Origin: Zasmidium citrigriseum
Lineage: Eukaryota > Ascomycota > Dothideomycetes > Mycosphaerellales > Mycosphaerellaceae
NCBI GenBank assembly: GCA_002786025.1
Contig: NHNW01000015.1
Location: 434,001-498,000 of the forward strand
Reading direction: 5' to 3'
Length of the DNA stretch: 64,000 nt
Shown: positions 44,689-55,256 of the stretch, piece after piece
Layout of the letters: every line of letters begins with the position of its first letter
Position numbering within the stretch: the first letter of the stretch is position 1
The notes under the pieces: model-generated
Databases searched by the model: none
What the model saw: only the letters and a program-made list of their open reading frames with translations
What the model was told of the DNA's origin: nothing
Program-made: the position numbers and the translations under genes

Positions 44689-46305
44689 ATGGCAATGCTG
44701 GTCGAATGGGCACCTGTCTCGGTAGATGGGGCTTGTCACCCGGCTGCTCGGAAACATGCGAGATCGATGGCTATGCGCCAATTCAGGAAGCGGCAGAGGG
44801 AAGAGGCGGATCAACAGAACAACGCAACGGTCGAGGGTGGCTCGAGGGTGGTTTTGACTGCTGCGAGGAAGCCGGTGTCGAGCAGGAAGAAGAAAGAGAA
44901 AGCAACCTGCGGAAAGCCTCAAACGACTGCCTATAGTGGCAGCGACAGACTCCACGATCCAAAAGCCATTGCGAACAGCTTAATACTCTGCAAGCGATGT
45001 GAGTCAACCTCCCCTACTCCAGCGATTACCTCATTGACGATAAGCCTGCAGACCTCCAATGGTTAAGGCCAGACCAAGAGCTCTCGGACGCCGATTTTGC
45101 CCTCTGTGTCGCACATCAGGCTCTGCCTGATCCTTTACTAATCGCCGCGAGCTGCCTCGTGGCGGTGCGCTATCTGGACGCTGCACACTTTCGTTGCGCC
45201 AGTCAGCGGAACGCTGAACGCAAGAGTGAGATCTTGCAGATTCTGAATGCACGCCTGCAGGATACTGAGACGCCTGTGTCGGCTGATGTTGTTAATGCTA
45301 TTGTTTGCTTGCTGCACTTTGAGGTATGGTTTGTTGGATCTGTTTTGGTTGTTGGCTGACAGATGGCTGTAGCTGTGTGAAGGGAGTTCAGAGGCTCTGA
45401 TTCACTTGAAGGGCATCAAGGCTCTAATGTACGCTGCCAATGCTGTTGACGATCACGCGTTCACGAGCTGTATTATGAGCTTGGAAATGTCGGTGCTATC
45501 GCCCTGAGCTCTCAAATGTAGTGGACTAACGTAATCTCAGGGGCGACCTGATCCATGCACTGATGTTCTCAAGCACCATGGAGTTCATTCCAGGACAACA
45601 ACAAACGCCGCGGCTCAAATCAACATACTCTTCCTACCACAAGCCATTCCTGGCCCATGAACTCCAACAGCTAAGAAGGCTGACCGATTTGCCCGAAGTC
45701 GGCTCGAAAATTCAACGTGTGTCGAACGACATCAGACGGTCGTTCAACATGCCGATAGACGAGGATGGAAATGCCATGCTGTCGTCTTCCAAGGACTCCG
45801 GCGGGACGATGATCGATCCCGGTGTTTCGAGCACGAGATCAAATGATGCGAGTCGTGACTGGGACTTGTTCGCCCAGGCGGCGCAAGCAGGGATGAGCAT
45901 CATCTATAGATATGCCGTCCAGAGACATCCCCTGGATGATAAAACCAACCAAGCTCTCGCGGAAAATATCGTGGAAGCTGTCTTCAAGATGCCGAACCAG
46001 CAGTGGCAGTCTTTGAAGTTTTTCAAGTTGTTTCTGTGAGTGATTTCGAGGTTGATAGTGAGGATCAGATGCTGATTGGTGCATAGTCTACTCACGGCAA
46101 CAGGTGTTTCCAAGGAGCAACAGAGCAGAAGAAGCTTCTGTGAAGCACACCTCGTGCGAGCCATGCTGCAGATTGGTCCTGAGGATTGGGCAAGTACGCG
46201 AAGTAAGAATGGCAGTGAGATACTGTGTGAGATCTCTGTGCTGATTGATTCCTAGAATTCTTTGTCAAGTATATTGACAACGTGAATGCCGTCGAGGGCT
46301 CATGA
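44689..46305 (+). CDS. Fungal transcription-factor-like protein (no zinc cluster), possible frameshift
   Basis: The start MAMLVEWAPVSVDGACHPAA leads into KHARSMAMRQFRKRQ, a basic N-terminus I associate with a class of fungal regulatory proteins that lack the Zn2Cys6 motif. Later exons fit well: ..45323, 45373..45488, 45541..46035, 46087..46193 and 46256..46305, with donors GTATGG, GTCGGT, GTGAGT, GTACGC and AG acceptors, phases in agreement. The link between the first exon (to ~44998) and the next (YSSDYLIDDKPADLQW, from ~45022) does not work: a 24-bp intron would be too short and out of phase. This is either a frameshift, so the gene may be dead, or a non-obvious intron. No DNA target can be inferred. 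Confidence 0.5.
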
Positions 46306-46482
46306 GACTTAGCCTTGACGGCTTCTCTCGGGTTGGCAGTTGCGGCATTCAATATTGCATTCGAGGTTCGTAGACAGCAGAAATGGAGTGAAAAGCAAAA
46401 GGATAGAATGCTAAAATGCTCCAACAGCTCTCAAAAGATTCTCTTACATCGACACCCATACCTTCGACGCAGCAACAACACC

Positions 46483-46860
46483 ATGAGTTCAACTTCACCA
46501 CCCAACGATAACGTAGATGCCAGTGACAACGACAACATTGAACACAACGCCAACGCTCAACATGGGGTCCCGGACCTTCTCCCTTATCAAATCTATCTTC
46601 TTCAGACTGCAGACGCTCGAACGCTGCAACGTTACAAGGAAACGATCATCCTCGTGTACCAGCGGGGCCTAAGGTACCAGGGAGCGTCGGAAGAAGAAGT
46701 GGCGGAGTATGTTCAACAGCAGTTCGAGAGAGGAGAGGTGGAGGGGCTGAGGCAGATGACGAGGGAGTTGCATACGCAGTTACGGAGCATGTCTGGCGCA
46801 GGAGTGGCTTACGATGTGGAGTGTATGCGGACTGTGCAGTTGATGCGTGGAGGGTTGTAG
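46483..46860 (+). CDS. Small hypothetical protein A
   Basis: 125 residues from an ATG in context CACCATGAG. The N-terminal 30 residues are Asn/Asp-rich. The rest is helical, with YKETIILVYQRGLRYQ and a C-terminal block GEVEGLRQMTRELHTQLR ... VQLMRGGL. No signal peptide, Cys or membrane span. I know no family. The gene 240 bp downstream has a similar C-terminal pattern and may be a diverged tandem copy. Confidence 0.5.
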   Translation: MSSTSPPNDNVDASDNDNIEHNANAQHGVPDLLPYQIYLLQTADARTLQRYKETIILVYQRGLRYQGASEEEVAEYVQQQFERGEVEGLRQMTRELHTQLRSMSGAGVAYDVECMRTVQLMRGGL

Positions 46861-47096
46861 GTGTGTGTTGCTTCGTGCTTGAGTTTGCCCCTTTTGCGAT
46901 TTGTTCTCAGATGCTGGTCCTGGTTAACCAAACTTGCCGCCATATACATCATGTGTGCTGACGAGATTGTTCGCCACCCAATTTGCCTACGTTCTCGTCA
47001 AAGTATAAAACGGGCAATGTGGGAGACTTACTTTCGAAGCCAATGTGCTACTCTACCAGCATCATCATCAAAAGCACAACAACGCTACAAGATATC

Positions 47097-47513
47097 ATGG
47101 GTCAACACGCATCCAAAGACCGCTCAGCCAACGACATCTTGACTATGAAAGATTTCCGCGAACTCTGCGCCGAACTCGACCTCAGTAGCAGCAACAATCT
47201 CACCGAGACAGAAGTTAAGGGCCTGTTTCAAGTCTTGCATTTGGAGAACGCCGATGAGACGATGCTTTTCAACAACAAAGAACACGTCTTGTTCGCCTCT
47301 TCTCTACTGCTCGGCCACTGGGGACTTCCGCTGCACGACTGGCAGCGGTATCGCGATGAGGAGCTCAGACAAGGGGAGAAAGGAGCCCTGAGAAGGATGG
47401 TCGCTGAGTTCAATGCTTGGGCTCGCGTGACATTGTCTCGAGGGCTGCGTGCTAATGACGACAAGATTATGATGGACTTGGGCTTACAAGTGATACGTGC
47501 CTTGAGGAGGTAA
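47097..47513 (+). CDS. Small hypothetical protein B
   Basis: 138 residues from MGQHASKDRSANDILTMKDF. The start MGQ could be a myristoylation signal (Gly2), which is inference. The body is helical: FRELCAELDLSSSNNLTETE looks EF-hand-like in spacing but lacks the calcium loop. The C-terminal block GEKGALRRMVAEFNAWARVT ... LQVIRALRR resembles that of small protein A. No family is recognised. Confidence 0.5.
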   Translation: MGQHASKDRSANDILTMKDFRELCAELDLSSSNNLTETEVKGLFQVLHLENADETMLFNNKEHVLFASSLLLGHWGLPLHDWQRYRDEELRQGEKGALRRMVAEFNAWARVTLSRGLRANDDKIMMDLGLQVIRALRR

Positions 47514-47809
47514 ATTGGGGTCGGGAACGTATGTTTGTTATGAACTTTTGCCGATCCAGCAACGTTTGCATTGATTTGGCATAATGCTCATAATTTTACC
47601 TCACTGAAGTTCCCGTTTCTAGGACCGATTCATGATATAACATGCCTCAGCACCAGAGTCCAGCTCCAATGATCGAACCCACTCGAACGACCAGCATACT
47701 CTCCCCATTCCAAACCCATATTTCCTGAGAAGAGACATCTGCATCCAGACCTTCGTCCTCATCGATCTCAATGAGGAACGAAAACTTCCTTCGCCAAGTA
47801 CCCGGCCAT

Positions 47810-48160
47810 TCAAACCACAATCCCCCTCACTAACCATCCCCCCAAAACCGCCCAAACAACCCACACCGCTAGTCCCCAACAGAAAAGCTGATAAGTCCCC
47901 GCCAAATAAATTCCAAACGGGAAACCGAGGATAGAAAGCGGAATACCGATGTACAAGGCGGAGAATCTGTACCATGACGCGGCCTTGTTTGCGGATGCGG
48001 AGTAGTCAGGGACCGGAGTGCTGCCTTTGGGGTTGCGGATGAGATAGAAGACGAGAGTTAGGGCGAGGACGGTTGTGTAGAAGACGAGGGCGGTCATGCA
48101 GTAGAGGGCGAGGCGGTAGAGGAGGAGGGTGAAGAGGAGGGTTAGGAGGAGGAGGATCAT
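47810..48160 (-). CDS. Small three- or four-helix membrane protein
   Basis: 116 residues, almost all hydrophobic: helices at ~1-20, ~22-42, ~66-88 and ~92-112, with a short polar loop (NPKGSTPVPDYSASANKAAS) between the second and third. The first helix is Leu-rich and may act as a signal anchor. No family is recognised. Its flanks are 296 bp and 498 bp of sequence without other genes. Confidence 0.5.
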   Translation of the reverse strand: MILLLLTLLFTLLLYRLALYCMTALVFYTTVLALTLVFYLIRNPKGSTPVPDYSASANKAASWYRFSALYIGIPLSILGFPFGIYLAGTYQLFCWGLAVWVVWAVLGGWLVRGIVV

Positions 48161-48658
48161 GTTTGATGTGTTTGGGTTGGTGTTTTCAAAACGCTCCAGG
48201 CGGATGAGAGATTGTTGTGATGCTTTTGAGTTGAAGTCGGGATGTGAGTGAGGTTATACTGAAACGCGCCAGGCGAGCGGGAGAGTCTTGTGATGCTTGG
48301 GAAACGGAGTTCGGATGTAGGGCAAATTATACTGAAGTGCTGGGGACAAAGAACAAAGGGGAAGGGATATGTTTAGATCTTCGACAATGACTGGATAGCA
48401 TCCATTGAGAACTCTTTGTTCCGATTGTGATCGTTCTTTGATGGTTGTCACCATGGCTGGTTGTAGTCGTGTAGCCAAAGAGGTCGGTAAGGTCGATGCC
48501 TGAAGGCCTTGGCTTCCGGTCTATTTCCGAGATCAGAGACTCAGCACTGCAAAGACCGCCGTGTGATTCTTAAATAGAAGCAGGTAAATCGTGATATTGT
48601 ATCTCGCTGCGTAGCTGGAAGATCGCATGGTGATGACATCGCTGTATTATACAGAAAT
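48161..48658. other. Intergenic region upstream of the small membrane protein
   Basis: 498 bp; it should contain the promoter of the minus-strand membrane protein and the 3' UTR of the nitronate monooxygenase. A segment is imperfectly repeated: GAGGTTATACTGAA near 48250 and CAAATTATACTGAA near 48321. No gene is seen. Confidence 0.4.
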
Positions 48659-49809
48659 CTAAAGCTTCGCCTGGATGGCGCTGGCTGGCTTGCCCCTGAT
48701 ATCGGGTTCTGGCTGCTTTTCGACAATAAGGCTTGATACTTTGGCCAAGCTCTCGATGGCCTCCTTTTCAATTCGGCTGACGAGTTCCTGGCATGTTGGG
48801 ATGTCTTGGATGAGACCGACGACTTGGCCGGCCGTCCAGACCTATCAGAGGATGTTAGTTGAGATCTGCGAGTTCTGCAATATGGGATGGGCTTACGCCG
48901 TAGTCTGGGTCACCATTAAGGAAGACCTGTCGTCCTCGCTTTCCACTGACATATGGCCCTACAGCCTCAAAGTCCTTCGTCTCCGGCTTGTTCTCGATCT
49001 CGTATGCCTGGTCCGAAACCTTGTTCTTGAACAATCGCGAAGTATTCCTCCACTTTCGCAGTACAAGCTTTGTGTCCGTCTCCTGTGCCTTCACGATCGC
49101 CTCCTTGATGTTGTTGTGGATAGGTGCCTCTACTGTGCACATGAACCGTGTTCCCATGTTGATACCTTCTGCACCGAGGTTCAAAGCTGCTGCCAATCCA
49201 TTGCCATCGCAGAAACCTCCCGAGGCGATGAAGGGGATTGGCATGACCTGTCTTGATCGCGAGAGCAGGATCAAGTTCGTAATGTCCGTCTCTCCAACGT
49301 GTCCGGCGCATTCGAAGCCGTCAATGCTCAAGAAGTCCACGCCCAGCTTCACCGCGCTCAATGCATGTCTGATGCTCGTACACTTGTGAAGGATCACACA
49401 AGGAGGGTCTGCCTCTTTCAATTGCTTGATAATCGGACCAGGCGAGTTGCCGGCGGTTTCAACGATTCGAATGCCCTCGTCGAGGATGGCCTGGGCGTAT
49501 GCTGGGTAGTCGGGTGGGTTCATAGAGGGAAGCAGGGTCAGGTTGACGCCGAACGGGTTCTTGGTCATGCTCTTGCATTTCCGGATCTCTTTGCGGAGGT
49601 CGTCTGGCGTAGGTTGGGTCAGGGCGGTGATGATACCGAGACCGCCTGCGTTGGAGACGGCCGAGGCCATTTCAGCGTAGCCGACCCATTGCATGCCGCC
49701 CTGCACAACAGGGACTGGATTCTATCAGTATGAGGTGCCTATCCAGATGTCCACGGCGTTCTATACCTTTGATCCCCAGCTTTCGCGTGAGAGCCGTATT
49801 GAAAGGCAT
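48659..49809 (-). CDS. Nitronate monooxygenase (2-nitropropane dioxygenase family)
   Basis: Three exons (49809..49767, 49714..48897, 48841..48659) give 347 residues; introns are 52 and 55 bp with donors GTATAG and GTAAGC. A TIM barrel binding FMN: VPVVQGGMQWVGYAEMASAV and SNAGGLGIIT at the N-terminus, HKCTSIRHA, the catalytic-His-containing GFECAGHVGE, and the phosphate-binding ASGGFCDGNGLAAALNLGAE-GINMGTRF, split here. The enzyme oxidises alkyl nitronates such as propionate 3-nitronate to aldehydes and nitrite using O2. It is likely cytosolic or peroxisomal; the C-terminal AKL resembles a type 1 peroxisomal targeting signal ([SAC][KRH][LM]), which fits an oxidative enzyme. Confidence 0.9.
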
Positions 49810-50661
49810 GTTGGCGGCTACTTCGTCTTCCTGCTGTTCTTCGGTATATTGTGTATATGAAGGAGTGAGGAAAGGGTATCGTCTATTGTATGGAGACCGT
49901 GAAAGAAGCTGGAGAAGACCGAGACAAGGAAAGCGCCTACATATCACATGAACCTCACTGCTGAGCCCAGATTATCTCCACGATGTCTTCAGCCGAGGTC
50001 ATGTCGTTGGTGGATGTCGTCTGCTGATGCTCCCGAGATTTCTCCGCCGGCATCGCGACTTCGACCTCCTCGCTGACTTCTCGTCCTGATCAGTAATATT
50101 CTTGCCGTCTTTAGCGTTTTTGCCATTGTGAATCGATGTATACTTCCTCATTTAGCAGATACTCTTGCAAAATGGCTAGCACCTGGTTTCGGCCGTGAGA
50201 AAGACTGGTTGACACGCGGCTGCTGAGTCGAGTTTGAAGACGTGGTGTTTGCCGACGCGACCGACGCCGAGGACCTGACGACTACGGCCGACAGCCCTTC
50301 TAGGGAATCTAGGCCGGATGTTATAGCAGTTGAAGAACTATATCTCAATGGCGTCTACGATCGGGCCAGTATCTGGGACTGCACTTCCCCAAGATCCCGC
50401 AAAAGTGGTGCAAGCTTCCTTACACCACTCGATCGTTGCTTACCACGCTCAGAGTTCAAGATATGGAGAGGAAGGCGGGATTCAACCAGTCTGCGGTTGC
50501 CAATGGCAGTCGTCAGGTAGGAGTTCATTCCCATTGTTTGCTGCTATTCGAAGTGATCTTGTTGTGCATCAATCGCTGCAGACATTCAACGCGTTCTCGA
50601 GATCGTCAGTCCATCTTATTCGTCTTTATCATTTGAGATCTCGAAGAGCAGCACCCCCACG
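49810..50661. promoter_or_regulatory. Divergent intergenic region, nitronate monooxygenase / mucin-like protein
   Basis: 852 bp. It must contain two promoters. Plus-strand ORFs at 50242-50520 and 50330-50665 have weak coding character and no domain. They could be a small gene, but I cannot support one. Confidence 0.4.
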
Positions 50662-52056
50662 ATGAAGGGCCTTGGATTGTTTGGCCTTGTCGCTACGGCG
50701 AATGGCTACCTGGCAGTCCGAGACACGCCTCAGTCTCCCTCGAAGGTCGCAACCATCACCGCTGGATCCTCCGAAAGTCCTATGCCCTGCGTCGTCAACT
50801 TCCTACCAGACGCGCCAGCCGTTATTATCTCCTGCAGTCTGACCAGTGCTCAAGGCCCAGCACAGCCTACCGTCACCTCAGCTCCCCATCTCGCGAACAG
50901 AGACGTCGCACATCCACCATCAGATCCTGGCTACGAGTTCCTTCATCTCTCTGCCAACATCGATGTCGACTTCATCAAATCTCGATGCCCTGCCTGCTCG
51001 AATGGGACGATTGGAGAGAAGTATGGGAACTATACTCATAGCTATGGGGTCAGTGTCTCTGGAACGGCGACTGCGAACCAGTCTGTTCCCCTTCGGACTA
51101 CAATGAGCAGTATTCCCACGAAGCTCTCGTCGACAGAGGCACTGAACAGCACGTCAGCAAAGTCGGCTAGCAGCTCTTCGCGGAGCTCGTCTTCGGGCTC
51201 TTCGTCCGCCCAATCCCTCTCTACGACTACTGTGTCGACTGAGGCACCGACAGCTAGCACCGCAGCTTCCTCCAACACGACGTCGCAAACAACCCCATCA
51301 AAGTCGAGCTCCAGCCGTAGCTTCAAGCCGCCAGCTACCCTTCAGTCATCCTCAACCACAGCGGAGACTTTAACAACTGAGACATCTCTCGGTGTTGGTT
51401 TCCTGGACCCCACGCCTCCCGGAGTCAGTTCGTCTATTGACTTGTCGAACTTGCCGAAGTCCTTGACGCCAAACCCGACCATCACGTTCCAAGATCTGCC
51501 TCGCACAACGACGATTGATCCATTCGCGTCATCTTCAGCGTCTGATGAGACCTCTCAAGAAGCAATCAGCTCAGCGGCCAGCAACACGAATGCCACGACA
51601 TCCCCATCGTCCCGCTCCCAGTCTCGCCCATCGAGCAAGCAACAGAGACCTCAGTCCACGACGACGTCTGTGGAGATCGCTTCGACAACCAGCACCTCTG
51701 AAGACCCGACTACCACCGAGTCACCAGCCGAGACGTCTTCTTCAGTGCCCAGCGAGTCGTCCTCCGCAGAGCCTACTATGGCGACTGAGTCCCAGACAAG
51801 CGACGTATCTCTGAGCAATGGTCTGACGACTGATTCTATGGGTTTCACGTGGAGTGTTCGAGAGTCGAAGTCGAAGGCCTCAACTCAAGCCGCCAGCGTT
51901 GAGACGAGTTCGGCAGCCACGACCCCGGCGGTCACGACGTCTAGCAGTGCTGAGCCCACGTACTCGAAGCCGGCTATGACTTCGCAGGAGCCGCATTACA
52001 TTCCTTGGGAGTGTGATGAGAAGACGAACCCGTACTGCTTTACGAGTCGGGTTTGA
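50662..52056 (+). CDS. Secreted mucin-like Ser/Thr-rich protein
   Basis: One exon, 464 residues. A short signal peptide (MKGLGLFGLVATANGYLA) is followed by a ~130-residue folded part with four Cys (PCVVNF, ISCSL, RCPACSNG) and a long Ser/Thr/Pro-rich region (~145-440), likely heavily O-mannosylated. The C-terminus ends HYIPWECDEKTNPYCFTSRV, a small Cys pair without a GPI signal. Such proteins coat the hyphal wall or are secreted to the host or substrate surface. No specific family is recognised. The Ser/Thr tract is coded by TCG/ACG/ACC-rich sequence, which also gives long false ORFs in other frames. Confidence 0.75.
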   Translation: MKGLGLFGLVATANGYLAVRDTPQSPSKVATITAGSSESPMPCVVNFLPDAPAVIISCSLTSAQGPAQPTVTSAPHLANRDVAHPPSDPGYEFLHLSANIDVDFIKSRCPACSNGTIGEKYGNYTHSYGVSVSGTATANQSVPLRTTMSSIPTKLSSTEALNSTSAKSASSSSRSSSSGSSSAQSLSTTTVSTEAPTASTAASSNTTSQTTPSKSSSSRSFKPPATLQSSSTTAETLTTETSLGVGFLDPTPPGVSSSIDLSNLPKSLTPNPTITFQDLPRTTTIDPFASSSASDETSQEAISSAASNTNATTSPSSRSQSRPSSKQQRPQSTTTSVEIASTTSTSEDPTTTESPAETSSSVPSESSSAEPTMATESQTSDVSLSNGLTTDSMGFTWSVRESKSKASTQAASVETSSAATTPAVTTSSSAEPTYSKPAMTSQEPHYIPWECDEKTNPYCFTSRV

Positions 52057-52645
52057 AGGTAGAAAGATCCGTGGAGAGGGGAGATATTCGATCGTGACAT
52101 GATGTCCTTGCATCGAGAGTCGTTGGATGATTATGCAGTGTTGGAGAGCTATTCTTTCGTAGCCGTTGAGGATTAATGCAATTCGTAATGCACGTCCTTT
52201 CTCGTCTTTCGTTTTGTGTTCAAGATCTCGTCGCCCAGCAACTTTCGATGTTTGATTTGCTTGTTCAGGCACTGCTGCAGCTTTCTGATCTCTCTTTCGT
52301 TGTCTGCAATCTTCCGTTGCATTGTTTCAAAGACGTTTGATCTCCATGTCCTCGATATTCAATGCCTGATATTCATCCTATCATATCATGTCCAAAAATC
52401 AATCAAATGCCCACACTACGTTGCCCTGAACGAAGATACGTTGAAGTCTTGTGGTTTGCAAGCTCCCCTCACCGCCTCTACCCCTCGCAGGCCCAGAACG
52501 CCCGCACAGACCACACCCACAAGGAAAATTCGCCGTCTCTTCGGACGCTTCCACAACAATTATTGTTTTACCAACTAGTATGAAAATTTGCCAGCGCCTT
52601 CATCACGTGCCTAGCAAGTGCGTAGAATGACTGTTTAACTAGTCG
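52057..52645. other. Intergenic region before tRNA-Ala
   Basis: 589 bp with a mucin-gene 3' UTR and sequence upstream of the tRNA. Plus-strand ORFs at 52216-52583 overlap each other and look random. Confidence 0.4.
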
Positions 52646-52747
52646 GGGCGATTGGTTTAGTGGTATAATACCTCTTTAGCATTGCTCGTTTCTGACGAGT
52701 GTTGAAAAGCGTAGAGGTGGTCCAGGGTTCGATTCCCTGATCGTCCA
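52646..52747 (+). tRNA. tRNA-Ala (anticodon AGC) with a 30-nt intron
   Basis: The acceptor stem pairs GGGCGAT (52646-52652) with ATCGTCC (52740-52746), including the G3-U70 wobble pair that marks alanine tRNAs; discriminator A73 is at 52747. The anticodon stem CCTCT/AGAGG encloses loop TTAGCA-T, giving anticodon AGC at 52678-52680. The intron, 52682-52711, sits at the canonical site between positions 37 and 38. The T arm is CAGGG-TTCGATT-CCCTG. A T5 run at 52751-52755 should end Pol III transcription. CCA is not encoded, as expected. Confidence 0.93.
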
Positions 52748-53609
52748 GTCTTTTTGCTGTTGTTTTGATGGTGTTGGATATGTTTGGAGGGTACTCGGGG
52801 GTCGAGAGAAGGGTGAGGGATCGATATGATGGGGGAGGGATTTTTTGGTCTCGGCAGCCAGGATGGGATTTCCAGGACGCTTAGATGTGATCGCGGTGAT
52901 CTAGAGACTTGAAATTTGGATGGGATAGTTTTGATTTGCTGTTGGAAGAGTGGTGTTCGAATAGAAAAGGAGATCGAGGGAAAAACGGATGGAGTGGATA
53001 TCGATTGTGTTTTGCTCGGTTTTATGAACGATCGTAGGACATTTCGGACATGTCTTTCGCAAGTAGAGTTACAGCAGATTAGGCATAGATTCTGTCGGTC
53101 TCAGCGTTCTGAGATCGTACAAGATGCAAAATGTCGAAGGGTTGATTTGAGTTCCAAGCATGTGAGGTCGCTATTGGAGCGGGTAAGTCCGTCGCTAGCT
53201 CATGTCTGTCTGCTGGAAACAAGCTCACACTTTCCGCCAGATCTCAACTTGAACTCCTTCATCAACCTTCAGCTTCGCATCAACTCGCTTTCTGAAAAAG
53301 CTAGAGCAGGAGTCATGATCTGGAGACGCTAAGATGATGATGCAAGCAACGAAGAGATACCACCGCCTGCCTTGATGACATATGCCCGTGCATGGATCCT
53401 AACCTCCCGAGCCAACTCGCTCTCCTACATTTCTGTTCTGGGCATGTGGTACTTACATCTCTGAATACGGGTAAGCTCAGCGCCGCAGACAATTACTCAG
53501 ATGACGCAGACATGGTTTCAAGGATCTACGTCCGTACAAAAAGAGGTATAAGTATTCAGTAAGAACGCGTTCGCAAGGACGAACAACTCTCCACACAACA
53601 ACTTACGAC
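52748..53609. promoter_or_regulatory. Region upstream of the epoxide hydrolase
   Basis: 862 bp. A TATA-like word (GGTATAAGTA) lies about 60 bp before the epoxide hydrolase start. A TTG-started ORF at 52916-53332 has no domain and I do not call it. The rest holds nothing I recognise. Confidence 0.4.
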
Positions 53610-54623
53610 ATGATAACATCAAGGATATTCAGCCTTGCAATAGCGGGCTTACTCCCTTCATTATGTCTTGCAGAGGGCTCTGCGGGTACTGGCCCCCTCG
53701 ATCAGTCATTCTTTACAGACTACACGCACCGCGTCGCAGCCATAGCCACACAGCCCGAGAGCGTACGGATCGCATATGTTGATGCAGCTCCAGCTAACAA
53801 TGCAATGTCGGCCGGAACGATCATGATCATCCATGGATGGCCATCCTCAGCGTACGGTTTCCACAAGGTCATTCCTCTGTTTACCAGCGCCGGCTATCGC
53901 GTCATTGCTCCAGATTACAGAGGCGCTGGAAACTCGAACAAGCCTATGGGACTGGAAGGATATCGGAAGCAAGTCATGGCCTCAGATTTACACACCCTCA
54001 TTCGAGACCATCTCAACATCACCCAGCCCATTAACGTCGTTGGCCACGACATCGGCGCCATGGTCTCAGTGGCATATGCAGGACTCTACCCAAACGACAC
54101 CGCCTCCCACGTCTGGGCAGAAGTCTCCGTCCCCGGCTCCACATGGTTCGAAGAGAACCAAAACAGCCAAGCAGTCTGGCACTTCAACTTCCACCGCGTC
54201 CCCAACCTCGTCGAAATGCTCACCAAAGGCAAAGTCCGCGAATACATTCGCATCTTCTACGACGAACTCCTAGTCAACCCCGCAGGCATCAACCCAGCCG
54301 AGCGCGACTACATCGCCTCGCAGTACGAGGAACCAGGAGGCATGACGGCAGGGGCGAATCTCTATCGCACTTTTGACGATGATTCGAGGGAGAATCGGGA
54401 TCTTGTGGAGCGGAATGGGAAGATTCGGGTTAGGACGCTTTCGTTGTATGGGGATGGGACGCCGTTGGGGCCTGCAGCGGGACAGAATGGAGAGGAGTTT
54501 TTTGAGAGTGTTGAGATGGATTTGATTGAGAATTCGGGGCATTGGGTTGCGGAGGAGAATCCGGGGGATTTTGCTGGGAAGGTGCTCGAGTTCATTGGGA
54601 GGGGAGATGGTGGAGGTGAGTGA
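53610..54623 (+). CDS. Secreted epoxide-hydrolase-like alpha/beta hydrolase
   Basis: One exon, 337 residues. A signal peptide (1-21, ending LCLA) directs secretion. The alpha/beta-hydrolase core shows the oxyanion motif HGWP (75-78), the strand APDYRGAGNSNKP, and the nucleophile elbow GHDIGA (145-150) with Asp147, as in epoxide hydrolases and haloalkane dehalogenases instead of Ser. The catalytic His is in ENSGHWVAEENP near the C-terminus. The exact substrate is not readable; epoxide hydrolysis is the most likely reaction. Its stop is only 45 bp from the stop of the facing gene. Confidence 0.85.
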   Translation: MITSRIFSLAIAGLLPSLCLAEGSAGTGPLDQSFFTDYTHRVAAIATQPESVRIAYVDAAPANNAMSAGTIMIIHGWPSSAYGFHKVIPLFTSAGYRVIAPDYRGAGNSNKPMGLEGYRKQVMASDLHTLIRDHLNITQPINVVGHDIGAMVSVAYAGLYPNDTASHVWAEVSVPGSTWFEENQNSQAVWHFNFHRVPNLVEMLTKGKVREYIRIFYDELLVNPAGINPAERDYIASQYEEPGGMTAGANLYRTFDDDSRENRDLVERNGKIRVRTLSLYGDGTPLGPAAGQNGEEFFESVEMDLIENSGHWVAEENPGDFAGKVLEFIGRGDGGGE

Positions 54624-54668
54624 CGATGGTATGGAGTGACCTCAACCACAAATAAGTCTCGGATCCAA

Positions 54669-55256
54669 TTATATTTCACGGAGAACACCATCCGGTTGCC
54701 TCTGAGCAATTTCGTCCAGCATTGCAGGCGAGAACTTCCCCGATAACACGATGTACAGATACATGTTCGCGACTTCAAATGACGTGCGTACAGACTCACA
54801 ACCTGAATCATCCGCTTCGCACAAGAGGACTGTCTCGTCCTCCCTGGATCGTTCGTCCATAATGACAAAGGTGGTGTAGTCAATGTCTGATGCTGTCTGC
54901 TCTCGCAATTGCCGGAGCAGGGAGAAGCACTCGGAAGGCGTCTTGCCTTTAAACACCGAGTCTGTTGAGCTTGGTTCATCGATAGGCCATTCGGAAGCGT
55001 CGAGGTATGATTCTGTTAGACTGTCGACGAAGACGAATTTGGGCGTGTACGAGGAGTAGTCTGGGTTTTCGATGGATGGGAAGTCTTCGTTGGCGGCGAG
55101 GAACCTGCCCATGATCTGTGGATTGCATAGATATCAGCGTTGTGAGGGTGGTCACTGAAAAACCGATGTTGAGTGTACCTCAGCGGTGAGGTCTGCGGCA
55201 CAGCAGACCGGCCATAGCCATCCTCGGGACGGTTTCTCGATGTAGTGTCGAGCCAT
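54669..55256 (-). CDS. Hypothetical protein, two exons
   Basis: Exons 55256..55179 and 55115..54669 give 174 residues; the 63-bp intron has donor GTACAC and acceptor CACAG. The start MARHYIEKPSRGWLWPVCCA is short and Trp/Cys-rich; the second exon continues IMGRFLAANEDFPSIENPDY. The body is acidic and mixed helix/strand (YTTFVIMDERSREDETVLLC, VANMYLYIVLSG), which could be a small immunity- or nucleotidyl-like fold, but I recognise nothing. There is no signal peptide. It is convergent with the epoxide hydrolase. Confidence 0.65.
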
